A stretch of DNA of 64,000 bases from Candidatus Methanomicula labiotermitis (GTDB lineage Archaea; Thermoplasmatota; Thermoplasmata; Methanomassiliicoccales; Methanomethylophilaceae), in assembly GCA_009780575.1 (NCBI GenBank), contig WQZU01000001.1:1-64000 (forward strand), written 5' to 3'. The translations under genes were made by a program, and so were the position numbers. The notes below the pieces were generated by a model, which did no database searches, was not told the origin of the DNA, and saw nothing but the letters and a program-made list of their open reading frames with translations. Positions 17,153 to 25,844 of the stretch are shown piece after piece. Position 1 is the first letter of the stretch; every line of letters begins with the position of its first letter.

Positions 17153-17321
17153 GCTTGTTACATCCTTGAACCTGTATGAATGGATGAAAATAAAAGTATA
17201 ACCTTTAAAAAATATATTCTCTGATCACGAGCGCAGGATACCGTTTGCCGTAAAGAAGAACAGCCGGCGGCAGCCCTTGTCAGCATACGCCGGCGCATTC
17301 TCTAATATATAAAACGGCATA
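17153..17321. promoter_or_regulatory. Divergent promoter region with stem-loop
   Basis: Between two divergent genes. GCCGGCG (17263-17269) and CGCCGGC (17288-17294) form a seven-base inverted repeat. A TATA-like tctaatatataaaa (17300-17313) is placed for a start close to the 17322 gene, suggesting leaderless translation; an A/T-rich run at 17190-17217 serves the ABC operon. Confidence 0.45.
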
Positions 17322-18002
17322 TTGTTAGAGGACGATATTGTGTACCGAAAACCCGACGACGACCGGCTTGATGAAGCTATACGCGCTGTGATCAAGCGCG
17401 AGCGCCATGTCAGGTCGCAGACTGCAATGGCGGAATTGGTTCTGAACGAATTGAAACGTGATCGTGAGGACTACCGCATCAGCGGCGAACGCATCAGAAA
17501 GGTTGCCATCGAACGCGGGATCCTTGAGATAGGGATAGAATACAATATGCATGACGGCCGTTCGCATGCTGACGTCTGCCCGGTGTGCGGTTACCCTACT
17601 GACGCTGTCAGCAACACGACGCTTGACGGCCGTGATGCTGATATCGGGTACGAGTGCACCAAATGCCCGTATCAAACCGGATTGAGAAAAAGGATGCCCG
17701 GAAGATACACATTCAGCGAGGGCCGTCCGCCGGATGCCGTCAAGGATCGTATCTCTCTTGTCAGAGATGTGACCAAACTTATGAAAAAAGCGGCGGCCCT
17801 TGTGGAAAGAGCAACGGAAGGGACGGAATACCGTAAAAGAGGGATGAGATGCCGCGACGACATACGGAGGATCATCTCTTCGAATGACAACGATAACAAC
17901 CTCCGAGATCTTATCAAAGATATGGACAACCGCAGTAAAGAGCAACCGGAATGGTCCGCTCCTCTGCCGTCTGTGAAAAGTGCGAACCGAAAAGATATAT
18001 GA
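17322..18002 (+). CDS. Conserved-looking helix-turn-helix / zinc-ribbon protein
   Basis: 226 residues, TTG start (GTG 17340 is an alternative). The N-terminal 70 residues look like a winged helix (SQTAMAELVLNELKRD..YRISGERIRKVAI); a zinc ribbon CPVC...CTKC follows at about 87-115, then a helical tail. It probably binds DNA or RNA. It lies 34 bases ahead of the acetyl-CoA synthase gene set, so it may regulate that cluster, but it could be unrelated. Confidence 0.6.
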   Translation: MLEDDIVYRKPDDDRLDEAIRAVIKRERHVRSQTAMAELVLNELKRDREDYRISGERIRKVAIERGILEIGIEYNMHDGRSHADVCPVCGYPTDAVSNTTLDGRDADIGYECTKCPYQTGLRKRMPGRYTFSEGRPPDAVKDRISLVRDVTKLMKKAAALVERATEGTEYRKRGMRCRDDIRRIISSNDNDNNLRDLIKDMDNRSKEQPEWSAPLPSVKSANRKDI

Positions 18003-18036
18003 TTGAATTGTTTAAGAGAGTCCGCGGGTATAAGGA

Positions 18037-18945
18037 ATGAAAGTATGGGATTTTGTTAAGGTTGCGGACTCGAAGGTAAAGATAGACGTAGGGTTGTCCG
18101 AGTCCATCGGTCTTGTGGACGGAGGATGCGTTTACAGCACTTTGTTCGAATACAAGGGAGGCGGCGCAAAGGAATATGAGCTTATACTATCCGCGTTCCC
18201 TCAGGAGAACTACAGGACGCTTACCCATCTTACCGTGTACATGTCGGATGTTCCCGGAGCAACGGCGCAGGCTGCCAGATTTCTCGGTTCCCGGAATGTG
18301 AATATCCTTAACTCGGTGTCCGTGAACGCCATTTCGGACACCAATATCATATGGAAGATGCTCGTTGACCTGAGTTTCGCGGGCGAAGCCGACATAATCG
18401 CCGAATCATTCAGATCGCTTAAGTATGCGGGCGACCCGTCGGTATCAAAATTGGACCACATTGAAGTGAAGTCTGCGGACATAGGCCGCGTGTTCCGTTC
18501 CGGCGGGGCCGGAAGCGATAAATCCGAACTGAGGTGCGGTGCACCCGTTACAATGAAAGAATATATGTTCGATACGTCCATAGAATATTCCGACATCCTG
18601 AACGGGATAAACGGATCCACGGCGATGATCATCGCCGATTCGGAATCGTGGATGCTTTCGATAACGCTGCTCAGAAAGGGCACGGAACTCGTAAAAATGG
18701 GGTTCAGCATACCCGACTGTCCCGGATCGATACAGCAGGTGGTCGATCATCTGGCGGAAGAGAATGTGAACCTGATGTCGGTGTTCAGCAAAGTAAAGAT
18801 ATGTTACCAGACAATGAGGCTTGACGTGACGGCCGACCTTGGCGCATGCAGGCATTCGGTCGATGAGATGGAGAAAGAGTTACCGAAAGCTCTTGAGAAG
18901 ATGAACGGAATATTCGAACTGATCGAATACAGAAGAATGAACTGA
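18037..18945 (+). CDS. ACT-domain protein heading the acetyl-CoA synthase operon
   Basis: 302 residues. Two ACT-like ligand-binding domains are visible, at about 60-130 (TLTHLTVYMSDVPGATAQA) and 225-295 (KMGFSIPDCPGSIQQV), joined by a middle segment. No catalytic domain is fused. ACT domains bind amino acids such as methionine or serine and control metabolic enzymes. It ends four bases before AcsB, so I infer a sensor of the end product of this methyl-transfer cluster. Confidence 0.75.
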   Translation: MKVWDFVKVADSKVKIDVGLSESIGLVDGGCVYSTLFEYKGGGAKEYELILSAFPQENYRTLTHLTVYMSDVPGATAQAARFLGSRNVNILNSVSVNAISDTNIIWKMLVDLSFAGEADIIAESFRSLKYAGDPSVSKLDHIEVKSADIGRVFRSGGAGSDKSELRCGAPVTMKEYMFDTSIEYSDILNGINGSTAMIIADSESWMLSITLLRKGTELVKMGFSIPDCPGSIQQVVDHLAEENVNLMSVFSKVKICYQTMRLDVTADLGACRHSVDEMEKELPKALEKMNGIFELIEYRRMN

Positions 18946-18949
18946 GTTG

Positions 18950-21142
18950 ATGGAACTGAGCAGAGAATACATTAAAAGAACATACGGGGCTGCCGGCGCA
19001 TCATTGGATAAATTGTTCGGTTCGGCCGATAAGGCGGATGCCGCTGCGCTCATATCAATGGCGTCGGAAGGATCCAAAGAACTGGTCTCACTTGCCAAAG
19101 AGATCGTCCGGAAGGCTAAGGCCGAGCATGGGAATGCGAAACTTTCGTTTCCGGAAACGGCGTACGGCCTCCCGTTGCTTTACGGATGGAAAGGCGTTTC
19201 CGATATTGATATAGACGGTGCTCTGACGTTGCTTGACAATTTGAAAGAACCAGGCTGCGCGACCATCGATGACGGTCTTCTTGCGGGCGAGAACGCCATG
19301 TGCGCCGCCGAGATTATCGAATCCGTCAGATACCTCAACGGAAAGACGGATGAAGGCGAGGGTTTCATACCGGACCGGATCTTAAGGGAGTTGGGCCTGA
19401 GTTTCGTTGACGAGACCATACCCGGCGCGGTCCTGTTCCTCGGCAGAAAGGAAAAGGAAGTTCCTGAATTGAGGAAGATGGTCAGGAACTGTCAGTCAAA
19501 GGGAATGATCTCATGCGCGTCCGGTGACTGTCTCAAACAGATGAGGGAAAGCGGCATCGAAATAGGATGGAGCCGTATGTTCTATCCTCTGGGAAGTTTC
19601 ACGGCGACTGTTCATGCTTTGAACTTCGCGGCGAGGGCCGCGTATTCATTCGGCGGCATCGGAGAAGGCGAAAGGGAACGTTTGAAAGAATATCTTTCAA
19701 AGAGACCGAAGATCGTCGTCATCCATTTGGGTCCGCTGACATGCATCGATGCGGCGTTCGCTTTTGCCGCATTGTTGCACAGCGCCGTTGTGATAACCGA
19801 CCGCGAGGTTCCGTACATAAACGGTGCGCTGCGTACCTGCAGAGAACATCTGGATATGTTGCAGGTCGGAATAGAGGAACGCGGAATAACCGTGAAACTT
19901 GAGCCTATAGACCTTCCTGTGGCGTACGGGCCGGCGTTTGAAGGCGAAACTGTGCGAAAACCGAACACTTACATCGAAGCGGGAGGAACAAGAAGCGAAT
20001 CCTTCGAACTTCTCACAGTTGCCGATGAAAAGAGCGTAGAAGACGGAAAGGTCACGCTGATAGGCAACGACATCGACAAATTTGAAAAAGGTTCACTGAT
20101 CCCGCTCGGAATACTTGTGCATATATACGGAAAGGATGTGCAGTCCGATCTTGAACCGGTGATAGAAAGGAACGTGCACAATTTCCTGAACTTCGCGGAA
20201 GGGCTGTGGCATGCCGGCCAAAGGGATTCCAATTGGATAAGGATAAGCGATCAGGCGAAAGAAAACGGATTCATGCTGGAACACGTCGGGAAGATACTGA
20301 TACACAAGATAAAGGAAGAATTCGGTAAAGTCGTTACGAGGATCCAGGTGACGATAATAACGGACCCCGCAAAGGTCACGGAATATCATGAAGCTGCAAA
20401 AAGGGTGTACGGCGAAAGGGACGAACGTCTTAAGGGGCTGACGGATGATTCGGTTGACGTGTTCTATACGTGCACCATGTGCCAGTCGTTCGCACCGGAC
20501 CATGTGTGCATCGTCGCTCCCGAAAGATTGGGGTTATGCGGCGCAATAAATTGGCTCGACGCCAAGGCCAGTAACGAACTGTCGCCCAACGGGCCGAACG
20601 CTCCGGTTTCGAAAGGAACCGTTCTGGATGAGGAGAAAGGCGAATGGGACGGAACGAACGACGTCGTCAAAGCGCAGTCGCACGGCAACATCGAAAGAAT
20701 GTGCATGTACAGTCTCATGGATTCACCGATGACCTCCTGCGGCTGCTTTGAGGTAATAGTGGCAATGACCGCCGACATGCAGGCCGTTGTGCTTGTTGAC
20801 AGAGACCATACGGGAATGACTCCCGTCGGAATGAAGTTCTCGACGCTCGCCGGCTCCATAGGCGGCGGAAGGCAAACTCCGGGATTCATGGGCATCGGAA
20901 GAAAATACATAACAAGCAGGAAGTTCATATCCGCCGAAGGCGGTATGATGAGAGTGGCGTGGATGCCCAAGCGCCTGAAGGAATCGCTTGCCGATGAGAT
21001 TGAAAGAATAGGAAAAGAGATGAACGTCCCGAACCTTTACGATAAGATAGCGGATGAAACGGTAACGGAGGATGCGGAAGGCCTCATGACATGGATGGCG
21101 GAGAAGGAGCATCCTGCGCTGAACATGCCTCCGCTGATATGA
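18950..21142 (+). CDS. acsB: Acetyl-CoA synthase catalytic subunit, bacterial length
   Basis: 730 residues. The enzyme makes or splits acetyl-CoA at a Ni-Ni-[4Fe-4S] A-cluster. The ligands are present: C-x2-C-x8-C-x9-C beginning at about residue 508 (CTMCQSFAPDHVC, then LGLC) and the CGC pair near 597-599. The length and the complete N-terminal domain (residues 1-310, which in bacteria docks CO dehydrogenase) match bacterial AcsB (about 730) rather than archaeal CdhC (about 470). No CO dehydrogenase subunit is encoded nearby. It overlaps AcsD by four bases. It probably works with AcsC/AcsD; direction of the reaction is inference. Confidence 0.93.
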   Translation: MELSREYIKRTYGAAGASLDKLFGSADKADAAALISMASEGSKELVSLAKEIVRKAKAEHGNAKLSFPETAYGLPLLYGWKGVSDIDIDGALTLLDNLKEPGCATIDDGLLAGENAMCAAEIIESVRYLNGKTDEGEGFIPDRILRELGLSFVDETIPGAVLFLGRKEKEVPELRKMVRNCQSKGMISCASGDCLKQMRESGIEIGWSRMFYPLGSFTATVHALNFAARAAYSFGGIGEGERERLKEYLSKRPKIVVIHLGPLTCIDAAFAFAALLHSAVVITDREVPYINGALRTCREHLDMLQVGIEERGITVKLEPIDLPVAYGPAFEGETVRKPNTYIEAGGTRSESFELLTVADEKSVEDGKVTLIGNDIDKFEKGSLIPLGILVHIYGKDVQSDLEPVIERNVHNFLNFAEGLWHAGQRDSNWIRISDQAKENGFMLEHVGKILIHKIKEEFGKVVTRIQVTIITDPAKVTEYHEAAKRVYGERDERLKGLTDDSVDVFYTCTMCQSFAPDHVCIVAPERLGLCGAINWLDAKASNELSPNGPNAPVSKGTVLDEEKGEWDGTNDVVKAQSHGNIERMCMYSLMDSPMTSCGCFEVIVAMTADMQAVVLVDRDHTGMTPVGMKFSTLAGSIGGGRQTPGFMGIGRKYITSRKFISAEGGMMRVAWMPKRLKESLADEIERIGKEMNVPNLYDKIADETVTEDAEGLMTWMAEKEHPALNMPPLI

Positions 21143-22071
21143 GTGATACCATGAAAATACCCGATGTCAGTGAAAAATATCCCGGTAAGATCGGTGAGAT
21201 CGTCCTCGGTAAGGGAGACTATATCGCCGGAGGATCCGACGGGATGCCTCTCCTTTCCTTCGAGAACACGTGTAAACGCAGGATGATGATAGCCGGAGAA
21301 GTGGTGGACGACCTTACCGATTACCCTGAGCTTGCGGCATCGATGTTCAACGGCCGCCAAAAGGATCCTGTGGAATGGTCATTGATGTGGAAATCGATCG
21401 GCGCTGACATGATATGTCTGCGGCTCAAAGGAACCGATCCGGACAAAGGTAAGACAACTGAATACGCTTCCGAACTCGTTGAAAGAATAGCTGACGCAAC
21501 GCAGCTCCCGGTGATAGTCTACGGGTGCGGCATTCCTGAGGTTGATGACAATCTTATGAAAGAAATAAGCAATTCCGTCAAAAACAGGAGACTCGTACTT
21601 GCAAAAGCCGACGAAGAAGGTCACAAGACGATATCGTCCGCCGCCATTGCGGGGAAACATGCGCTGATCGCATTCTCCAATCTTGATCTTAACCTTGCAA
21701 AACAGATGAACATCGTCCTTACCGATTTCGGAGTTCAGCGCAGCGATATTCTTATGGATCCGCTGATGGCTCCGCTGGGAATGGGATTGGATTATTCGTA
21801 TTCCGTGAATGAAAGGATAAGGCTCGCCGCCCTGTCAGGGGACAAGATGCTCCAGATACCGATGATATGCGACGCCACCGGCGCGTGGGATGTCGGTGAC
21901 GCCGTCAATGACGATGACGCCGACCTTGGTGATGTGGTCAATAGAGTGACATGGTGGGAAACAATGACGGCAATGGCGGCCATGGCATCCGGCGCGGACA
22001 TCGTAATAATGAGAGGACCGGGCGCAGCCGATATGATCTTAGGTTATGCGGATGAACTGAGGTGTGACTGA
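21139..22071 (+). CDS. acsD: Corrinoid iron-sulfur protein small subunit
   Basis: 310 residues from the ATG overlapping the AcsB stop (ATGA). The sequence follows the AcsD/CdhD TIM-barrel family, including the DFGVQRSDILMDPL and YSYSVNERIRLAAL segments. With AcsC it forms the corrinoid iron-sulfur protein, which carries a methyl group between acetyl-CoA synthase and methyltransferases. Its TGA shares a base with the next ATG, so subunits are made in equal amounts. Confidence 0.9.
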   Translation: MSDTMKIPDVSEKYPGKIGEIVLGKGDYIAGGSDGMPLLSFENTCKRRMMIAGEVVDDLTDYPELAASMFNGRQKDPVEWSLMWKSIGADMICLRLKGTDPDKGKTTEYASELVERIADATQLPVIVYGCGIPEVDDNLMKEISNSVKNRRLVLAKADEEGHKTISSAAIAGKHALIAFSNLDLNLAKQMNIVLTDFGVQRSDILMDPLMAPLGMGLDYSYSVNERIRLAALSGDKMLQIPMICDATGAWDVGDAVNDDDADLGDVVNRVTWWETMTAMAAMASGADIVIMRGPGAADMILGYADELRCD

Positions 22072-23387
22072 TGCCGACGGCGATAGAGTTCTTCAAACTG
22101 CTGCCCAAGACCAACTGTAAGGATTGCGGTCAGCCGACTTGTCTGGCGTTTGCGATGCTCCTTGCCAATCAGAAGGCGAAGATAGACGATTGTCCTCACA
22201 TAAGCAAGGATTCGAAGGACGCACTGGAAGAGTCGTCGGCGCCCCCGATAAGAACGGTCGTCCTCGGAAAAGGCAGTGAAGTTAGAATGGGCGGCGAAAC
22301 GGTGCTGCACAGACATGAGCGCGGATTCATCAATCCGACTGCTTATGCGGTCACCGTCTCCGATAAGGAGAATATACGTAACCGCATCGAAACCATAAAA
22401 AAATTGAGATTCGAAAGAGTAGGTATGGTATTTGAAACGGACATGGTGTCCGTCAGATGCGATTCCGGCGATCCTAAGGTGTTCAGAGATGCCGTCGTTC
22501 TTGTTATGGAATTATGGGAGAAACCGTTCGCCCTCGAGTGCTGCGCCTCCGTTCTGGAATCCGCATTAAGCGCTGCGTCGTCACGCAGACCTCTGATATA
22601 TCACGCGAACACAGAGAATTTTGATGATATGGTAGCTCTCTCAAAAAAGTACTCGTGTCCGCTGGTATTACGCGATCCGAACATGGGATCGCTTGCCGGC
22701 CTCGCCGATAAAGCAAAGGCGATGGGTGTTGACGATATAGTGCTTGACACGGGCGCAGCGAACCTGAAGGAATGTGTGGAGAAACATACGATCGCAAGAC
22801 GAGCGGCCATTAAGAAAAGATTCAAACAGTTCGGATATCCGTTAATGAACCGTGTCGGCTCCGGAGAGTACGCGGTTGCGATCGCTGCCGTGTCCACAAT
22901 GAAATACGGAAGTTTAGTGATATTCGATGATCTGAAGAGTTACGAGGCGCTGCCGCTGTTCACGCTCCGCCAGAATATATACACCGACCCTCAGGTACCG
23001 ATACAGGTGAAACAGGGCCTTTATCCTATAGGCGAGCCGAACGAGCATTCGCCTATATTCTTCACCGCCAATTTCTCGCTCACATATTTCACCGTGCGCG
23101 CAGACATAGAAAAATCGAAGATACCCGTCTGGCTGCAGATAGTGGACACGGAAGGATTGTCCGTGCTGACCGCATATTCCGCAGGAAAGTTCAATCCGGA
23201 ACACGTTGCAAAAGCATTGAACGACAGCGGCGTATTATCAAAATCGGACGGAATCGTTGTAATTCCCGGATTGGTGGCAAGGATGTCCTCCAAGCTGCGG
23301 GAACTTCTCGATCGCGAAGTTATCATCGGTACGACTGAATCACGCGACATACCGAAGTTCCTGAAGAATCTGAAACCTCCGAGATGA
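22071..23387 (+). CDS. acsC: Corrinoid iron-sulfur protein large subunit
   Basis: 438 residues. The N-terminal [4Fe-4S] motif has Cys at 16, 19, 24 and 41 (NCKDCGQPTC), then a TIM barrel and a C-terminal cobamide-binding domain (about 320-438). The cluster keeps cobalt reduced for methyl transfer. It is the last gene of the rightward acs operon and faces the cooC/methionine synthase operon tail to tail, 18 bases apart. Confidence 0.92.
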   Translation: MPTAIEFFKLLPKTNCKDCGQPTCLAFAMLLANQKAKIDDCPHISKDSKDALEESSAPPIRTVVLGKGSEVRMGGETVLHRHERGFINPTAYAVTVSDKENIRNRIETIKKLRFERVGMVFETDMVSVRCDSGDPKVFRDAVVLVMELWEKPFALECCASVLESALSAASSRRPLIYHANTENFDDMVALSKKYSCPLVLRDPNMGSLAGLADKAKAMGVDDIVLDTGAANLKECVEKHTIARRAAIKKRFKQFGYPLMNRVGSGEYAVAIAAVSTMKYGSLVIFDDLKSYEALPLFTLRQNIYTDPQVPIQVKQGLYPIGEPNEHSPIFFTANFSLTYFTVRADIEKSKIPVWLQIVDTEGLSVLTAYSAGKFNPEHVAKALNDSGVLSKSDGIVVIPGLVARMSSKLRELLDREVIIGTTESRDIPKFLKNLKPPR

Positions 23388-23405
23388 TTGTGATATCGAC
23401 ACAGT

Positions 23406-24149
23406 TCACGCTTGTGTGATCATACTGATTATTAATGATACGCCCTTGCTGAGTTCAGAATCGTCCGGTAATCTCAGCGGAGAACCGTCGAGGCCTGCGG
23501 AATACACGAAAGGATCGTGTTTTATCGATATGATATCCTTGAATCCGTTCGCTTTCGCCTCATCCGAAAGTTCCGGCGGCAGGTCTCCCGGAAGATTGTT
23601 GATGATGAGTATTTTTCTGCCAACTTCCATCCCGACCTCCGATGCCACGGATGAAAGACGCGACGCCGTCTTTATGCCTATCCTCGTCGGATCGGAGACA
23701 AAAAGCATTATGTCCGCTCCGGGAAGCGTCTTTCTTGACAGATGTTCCATACCGGCCTCGTTGTCCACCACCGTGAACTCATAGTTCCGTATCATACCGT
23801 TAAAACATTCTTTGAGGACGTTGTTCATGAAACAGTAGCATCCTTCTCCTTCCGGCCTTCCCATCACCAGAAGATCGATGTCGTCGTGCTCATGCATCGC
23901 TTTGCGCACTTCCAGCGCAACGTACTCATGCTTGCTCATCCCGTTCGGTATTGAATTCGAGTCGTTCACGGCGCGGTTTTTTATTTCGCCTATGGTGATC
24001 TCCGCCGGAATTCCCAATTTATCCGGAAGATTGGTGTTCGGATCCGCGTCGACCGCGAGGACCGGACCGTTCTTCGACAATCGTAATATAAGTTGCGACG
24101 AGATCGAACTTTTTCCTACGCCGCCTTTCCCTGCCAATGCGATTATCAT
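23406..24149 (-). CDS. cooC: CooC/AcsF-type nickel-insertion ATPase
   Basis: 247 residues from the ATG that follows the preceding stop by one base. Deviant Walker A GKGGVGKSS at the N-terminus and the metal-binding GCYCFMNN motif are those of CooC/AcsF, ATPases that load nickel into CO dehydrogenase or acetyl-CoA synthase. As AcsB is the only such nickel enzyme seen nearby, AcsB is the probable client. It is co-transcribed with the methionine synthase gene, linking that enzyme to the acs genes. Confidence 0.88.
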   Translation of the reverse strand: MIIALAGKGGVGKSSISSQLILRLSKNGPVLAVDADPNTNLPDKLGIPAEITIGEIKNRAVNDSNSIPNGMSKHEYVALEVRKAMHEHDDIDLLVMGRPEGEGCYCFMNNVLKECFNGMIRNYEFTVVDNEAGMEHLSRKTLPGADIMLFVSDPTRIGIKTASRLSSVASEVGMEVGRKILIINNLPGDLPPELSDEAKANGFKDIISIKHDPFVYSAGLDGSPLRLPDDSELSKGVSLIISMITQA

Positions 24150-24150
24150 T

Positions 24151-25203
24151 TTACACACCGTAATGTTCCTTCATCGTTTTTGATACGCTGTACAGCATAT
24201 CCAGCGCCTTATCCGCGCTCTTCGGTTCCACAGGGCCGAGGCCGCATTGCGGCGTCAGCATCGACTGTTTGATCATCAGGTCTTCGCTCACTCCTTTCCG
24301 AACGAGTGCGGCTATGCTTTCTTTTAATCTCTTTACAAGACTGTCGGCGGTCTCCGACGCTATGGCGTCGTCGCTGCTCGGTACGATGCCCCATGACAGT
24401 GTTCCTCCTTTCTTCAGAAATGCGGAGACCTCGTCCGGGAACATTGCGATCGTGTGCGCATACGAGTAAGCATCAAAACTCAGAATGTCAATGTTCGTTC
24501 TGAGGACAAGCGCCCAGTCGGTGTTGCCGCAGCAGTGTATCGCTATGCTGCAGCCCAATCCTTCCATCGATTCGTTGATCCACTTTACCGCCTGATCATT
24601 GGAGATCGATGCGAACGGCGTTCCGAGTAAAGACAGAGAAGGTTCGTCAAAGAAGATTATCACATTCTTGTTCTGTTTAGATAATCTTTCGTACTGCCAT
24701 TTTGCCGTCATGTTAACCGTTCTTATTATCAGTTCGGAGTACGCTTCATCGTATATGACCGATTTTCCGTTCTCATCCTGTATCTGCAGACCTTCGCTGA
24801 TCGGTCCGGTCACCTGTCCCTTTACTGCTTTGAATTTTGATAGGTCTCTGTTCAAAAACTCGTAAAGGCCTTTGTGATACTTTTCCGGGTGTGTGAAATA
24901 CGACACATCGTCGGACAGAATGGCGGTGTATATGTCAGTGGCGTCATAGGATGACGTGTTGACCGTTATCCTTTTGGCTTCCTCGTCTATGTTAACGCCC
25001 GGGAGACGGCAGCCAGTCTGCACGTACATGCTTTCCGTGAACCCCAGGGCCGGAAGCTGCGGCCACGCGGGGCAGGTTATTTTACCGCTGAGTATTTTGT
25101 CCAGTGCGTGTTCGGCGTCATCATACGGCAGCGAGCCTATAAGCGTGGTCGCAAAATTCCAACTCATCGAGTTCATCAACAACAGTTCCGTATTAAAGGC
25201 CAC
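24151..25203 (-). CDS. Core MetE-type methionine synthase (MesB-like, corrinoid-protein dependent)
   Basis: 350 residues, only the catalytic C-terminal barrel of MetE. Zinc ligands are visible: H223 and C225 (IHCCGN) and C320 (LTPQCGLG); FDEPSL (185-190) is the substrate loop. It lacks the folate-binding N-terminal half of MetE. Core MetE/MesB proteins of Dehalococcoides and relatives take the methyl group from methylated corrinoid iron-sulfur protein. Here the gene is coupled to cooC and faces acsCD, which fits that donor. GTG start; ATG at 25176 or 25167 are alternatives. UroD-like methyltransferases for coenzyme M are the main competing call. Confidence 0.78.
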   Translation of the reverse strand: MAFNTELLLMNSMSWNFATTLIGSLPYDDAEHALDKILSGKITCPAWPQLPALGFTESMYVQTGCRLPGVNIDEEAKRITVNTSSYDATDIYTAILSDDVSYFTHPEKYHKGLYEFLNRDLSKFKAVKGQVTGPISEGLQIQDENGKSVIYDEAYSELIIRTVNMTAKWQYERLSKQNKNVIIFFDEPSLSLLGTPFASISNDQAVKWINESMEGLGCSIAIHCCGNTDWALVLRTNIDILSFDAYSYAHTIAMFPDEVSAFLKKGGTLSWGIVPSSDDAIASETADSLVKRLKESIAALVRKGVSEDLMIKQSMLTPQCGLGPVEPKSADKALDMLYSVSKTMKEHYGV

Positions 25204-25319
25204 CGTTCATATTCATCTCATGGAAAATAATACGCGGATCCTGCGGAATTTATCGTTTCGTCTGCGGTGATAACATCGTTTACGGTTCATATACAGTAGA
25301 AAAAAATACCTTAAGATCC

Positions 25320-25823
25320 GTGTTCGGCGGCATCATGTTTTATTATGGCGCAATGACATTCATATGTATGTATCCTGCCGAACATATCTTGAATGCTGAA
25401 GAGGTCGGTAAAAAATTCGTCAATGATCTGAAAGTTCTGCTTGAGGAAAGATCGTGCAAAGCAAAGATCGACAGTGCGGACGGTGTTAAAAAAATAACAT
25501 ACAACAGACCGGGAACAAAAAATACGCTGATCACCCTTACTGTCGGACGTGATGTTCGGGTTCACATTTACGCTGACCGGATAAACGAATACATCAACGA
25601 CCTCATGTCCCTTCCGACACCGATACTTAATGCTATCAAAAGAGGGAAAGCGTGCGACGTATCCAACGAAACAGGAATGTGTGCGAATTGTCCCAAATAC
25701 CATTACGAGTTCACGGTGGGCGATGTGAAGTACAAAAAATGCAGATATGAGAACTTCAAATTCCGTGTGAACGAGCGAACCGCATCACCTCTTTTGAGAA
25801 TGGTAATGAACGAGATCAAGTAA
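25320..25823 (+). CDS. Conserved hypothetical protein
   Basis: 167 residues (ATG at 25335 gives 162). No membrane helix beyond a short hydrophobic N-terminus. A late CANCPKYHYEF...KKCRY segment (three Cys) could bind a metal. It lies between divergent methionine synthase and convergent RACo genes on its own. Function not recognised; the fold reads as alpha/beta. Confidence 0.55.
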   Translation: MFGGIMFYYGAMTFICMYPAEHILNAEEVGKKFVNDLKVLLEERSCKAKIDSADGVKKITYNRPGTKNTLITLTVGRDVRVHIYADRINEYINDLMSLPTPILNAIKRGKACDVSNETGMCANCPKYHYEFTVGDVKYKKCRYENFKFRVNERTASPLLRMVMNEIK

Positions 25824-25844
25824 CTGATGATGCGAAAGAAAGAA

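Noticed and set aside
17325-17945. 206-codon minus-strand frame
   Set aside because: Antisense to the helix-turn-helix/zinc-ribbon gene; composition reflects codon structure of the sense gene.
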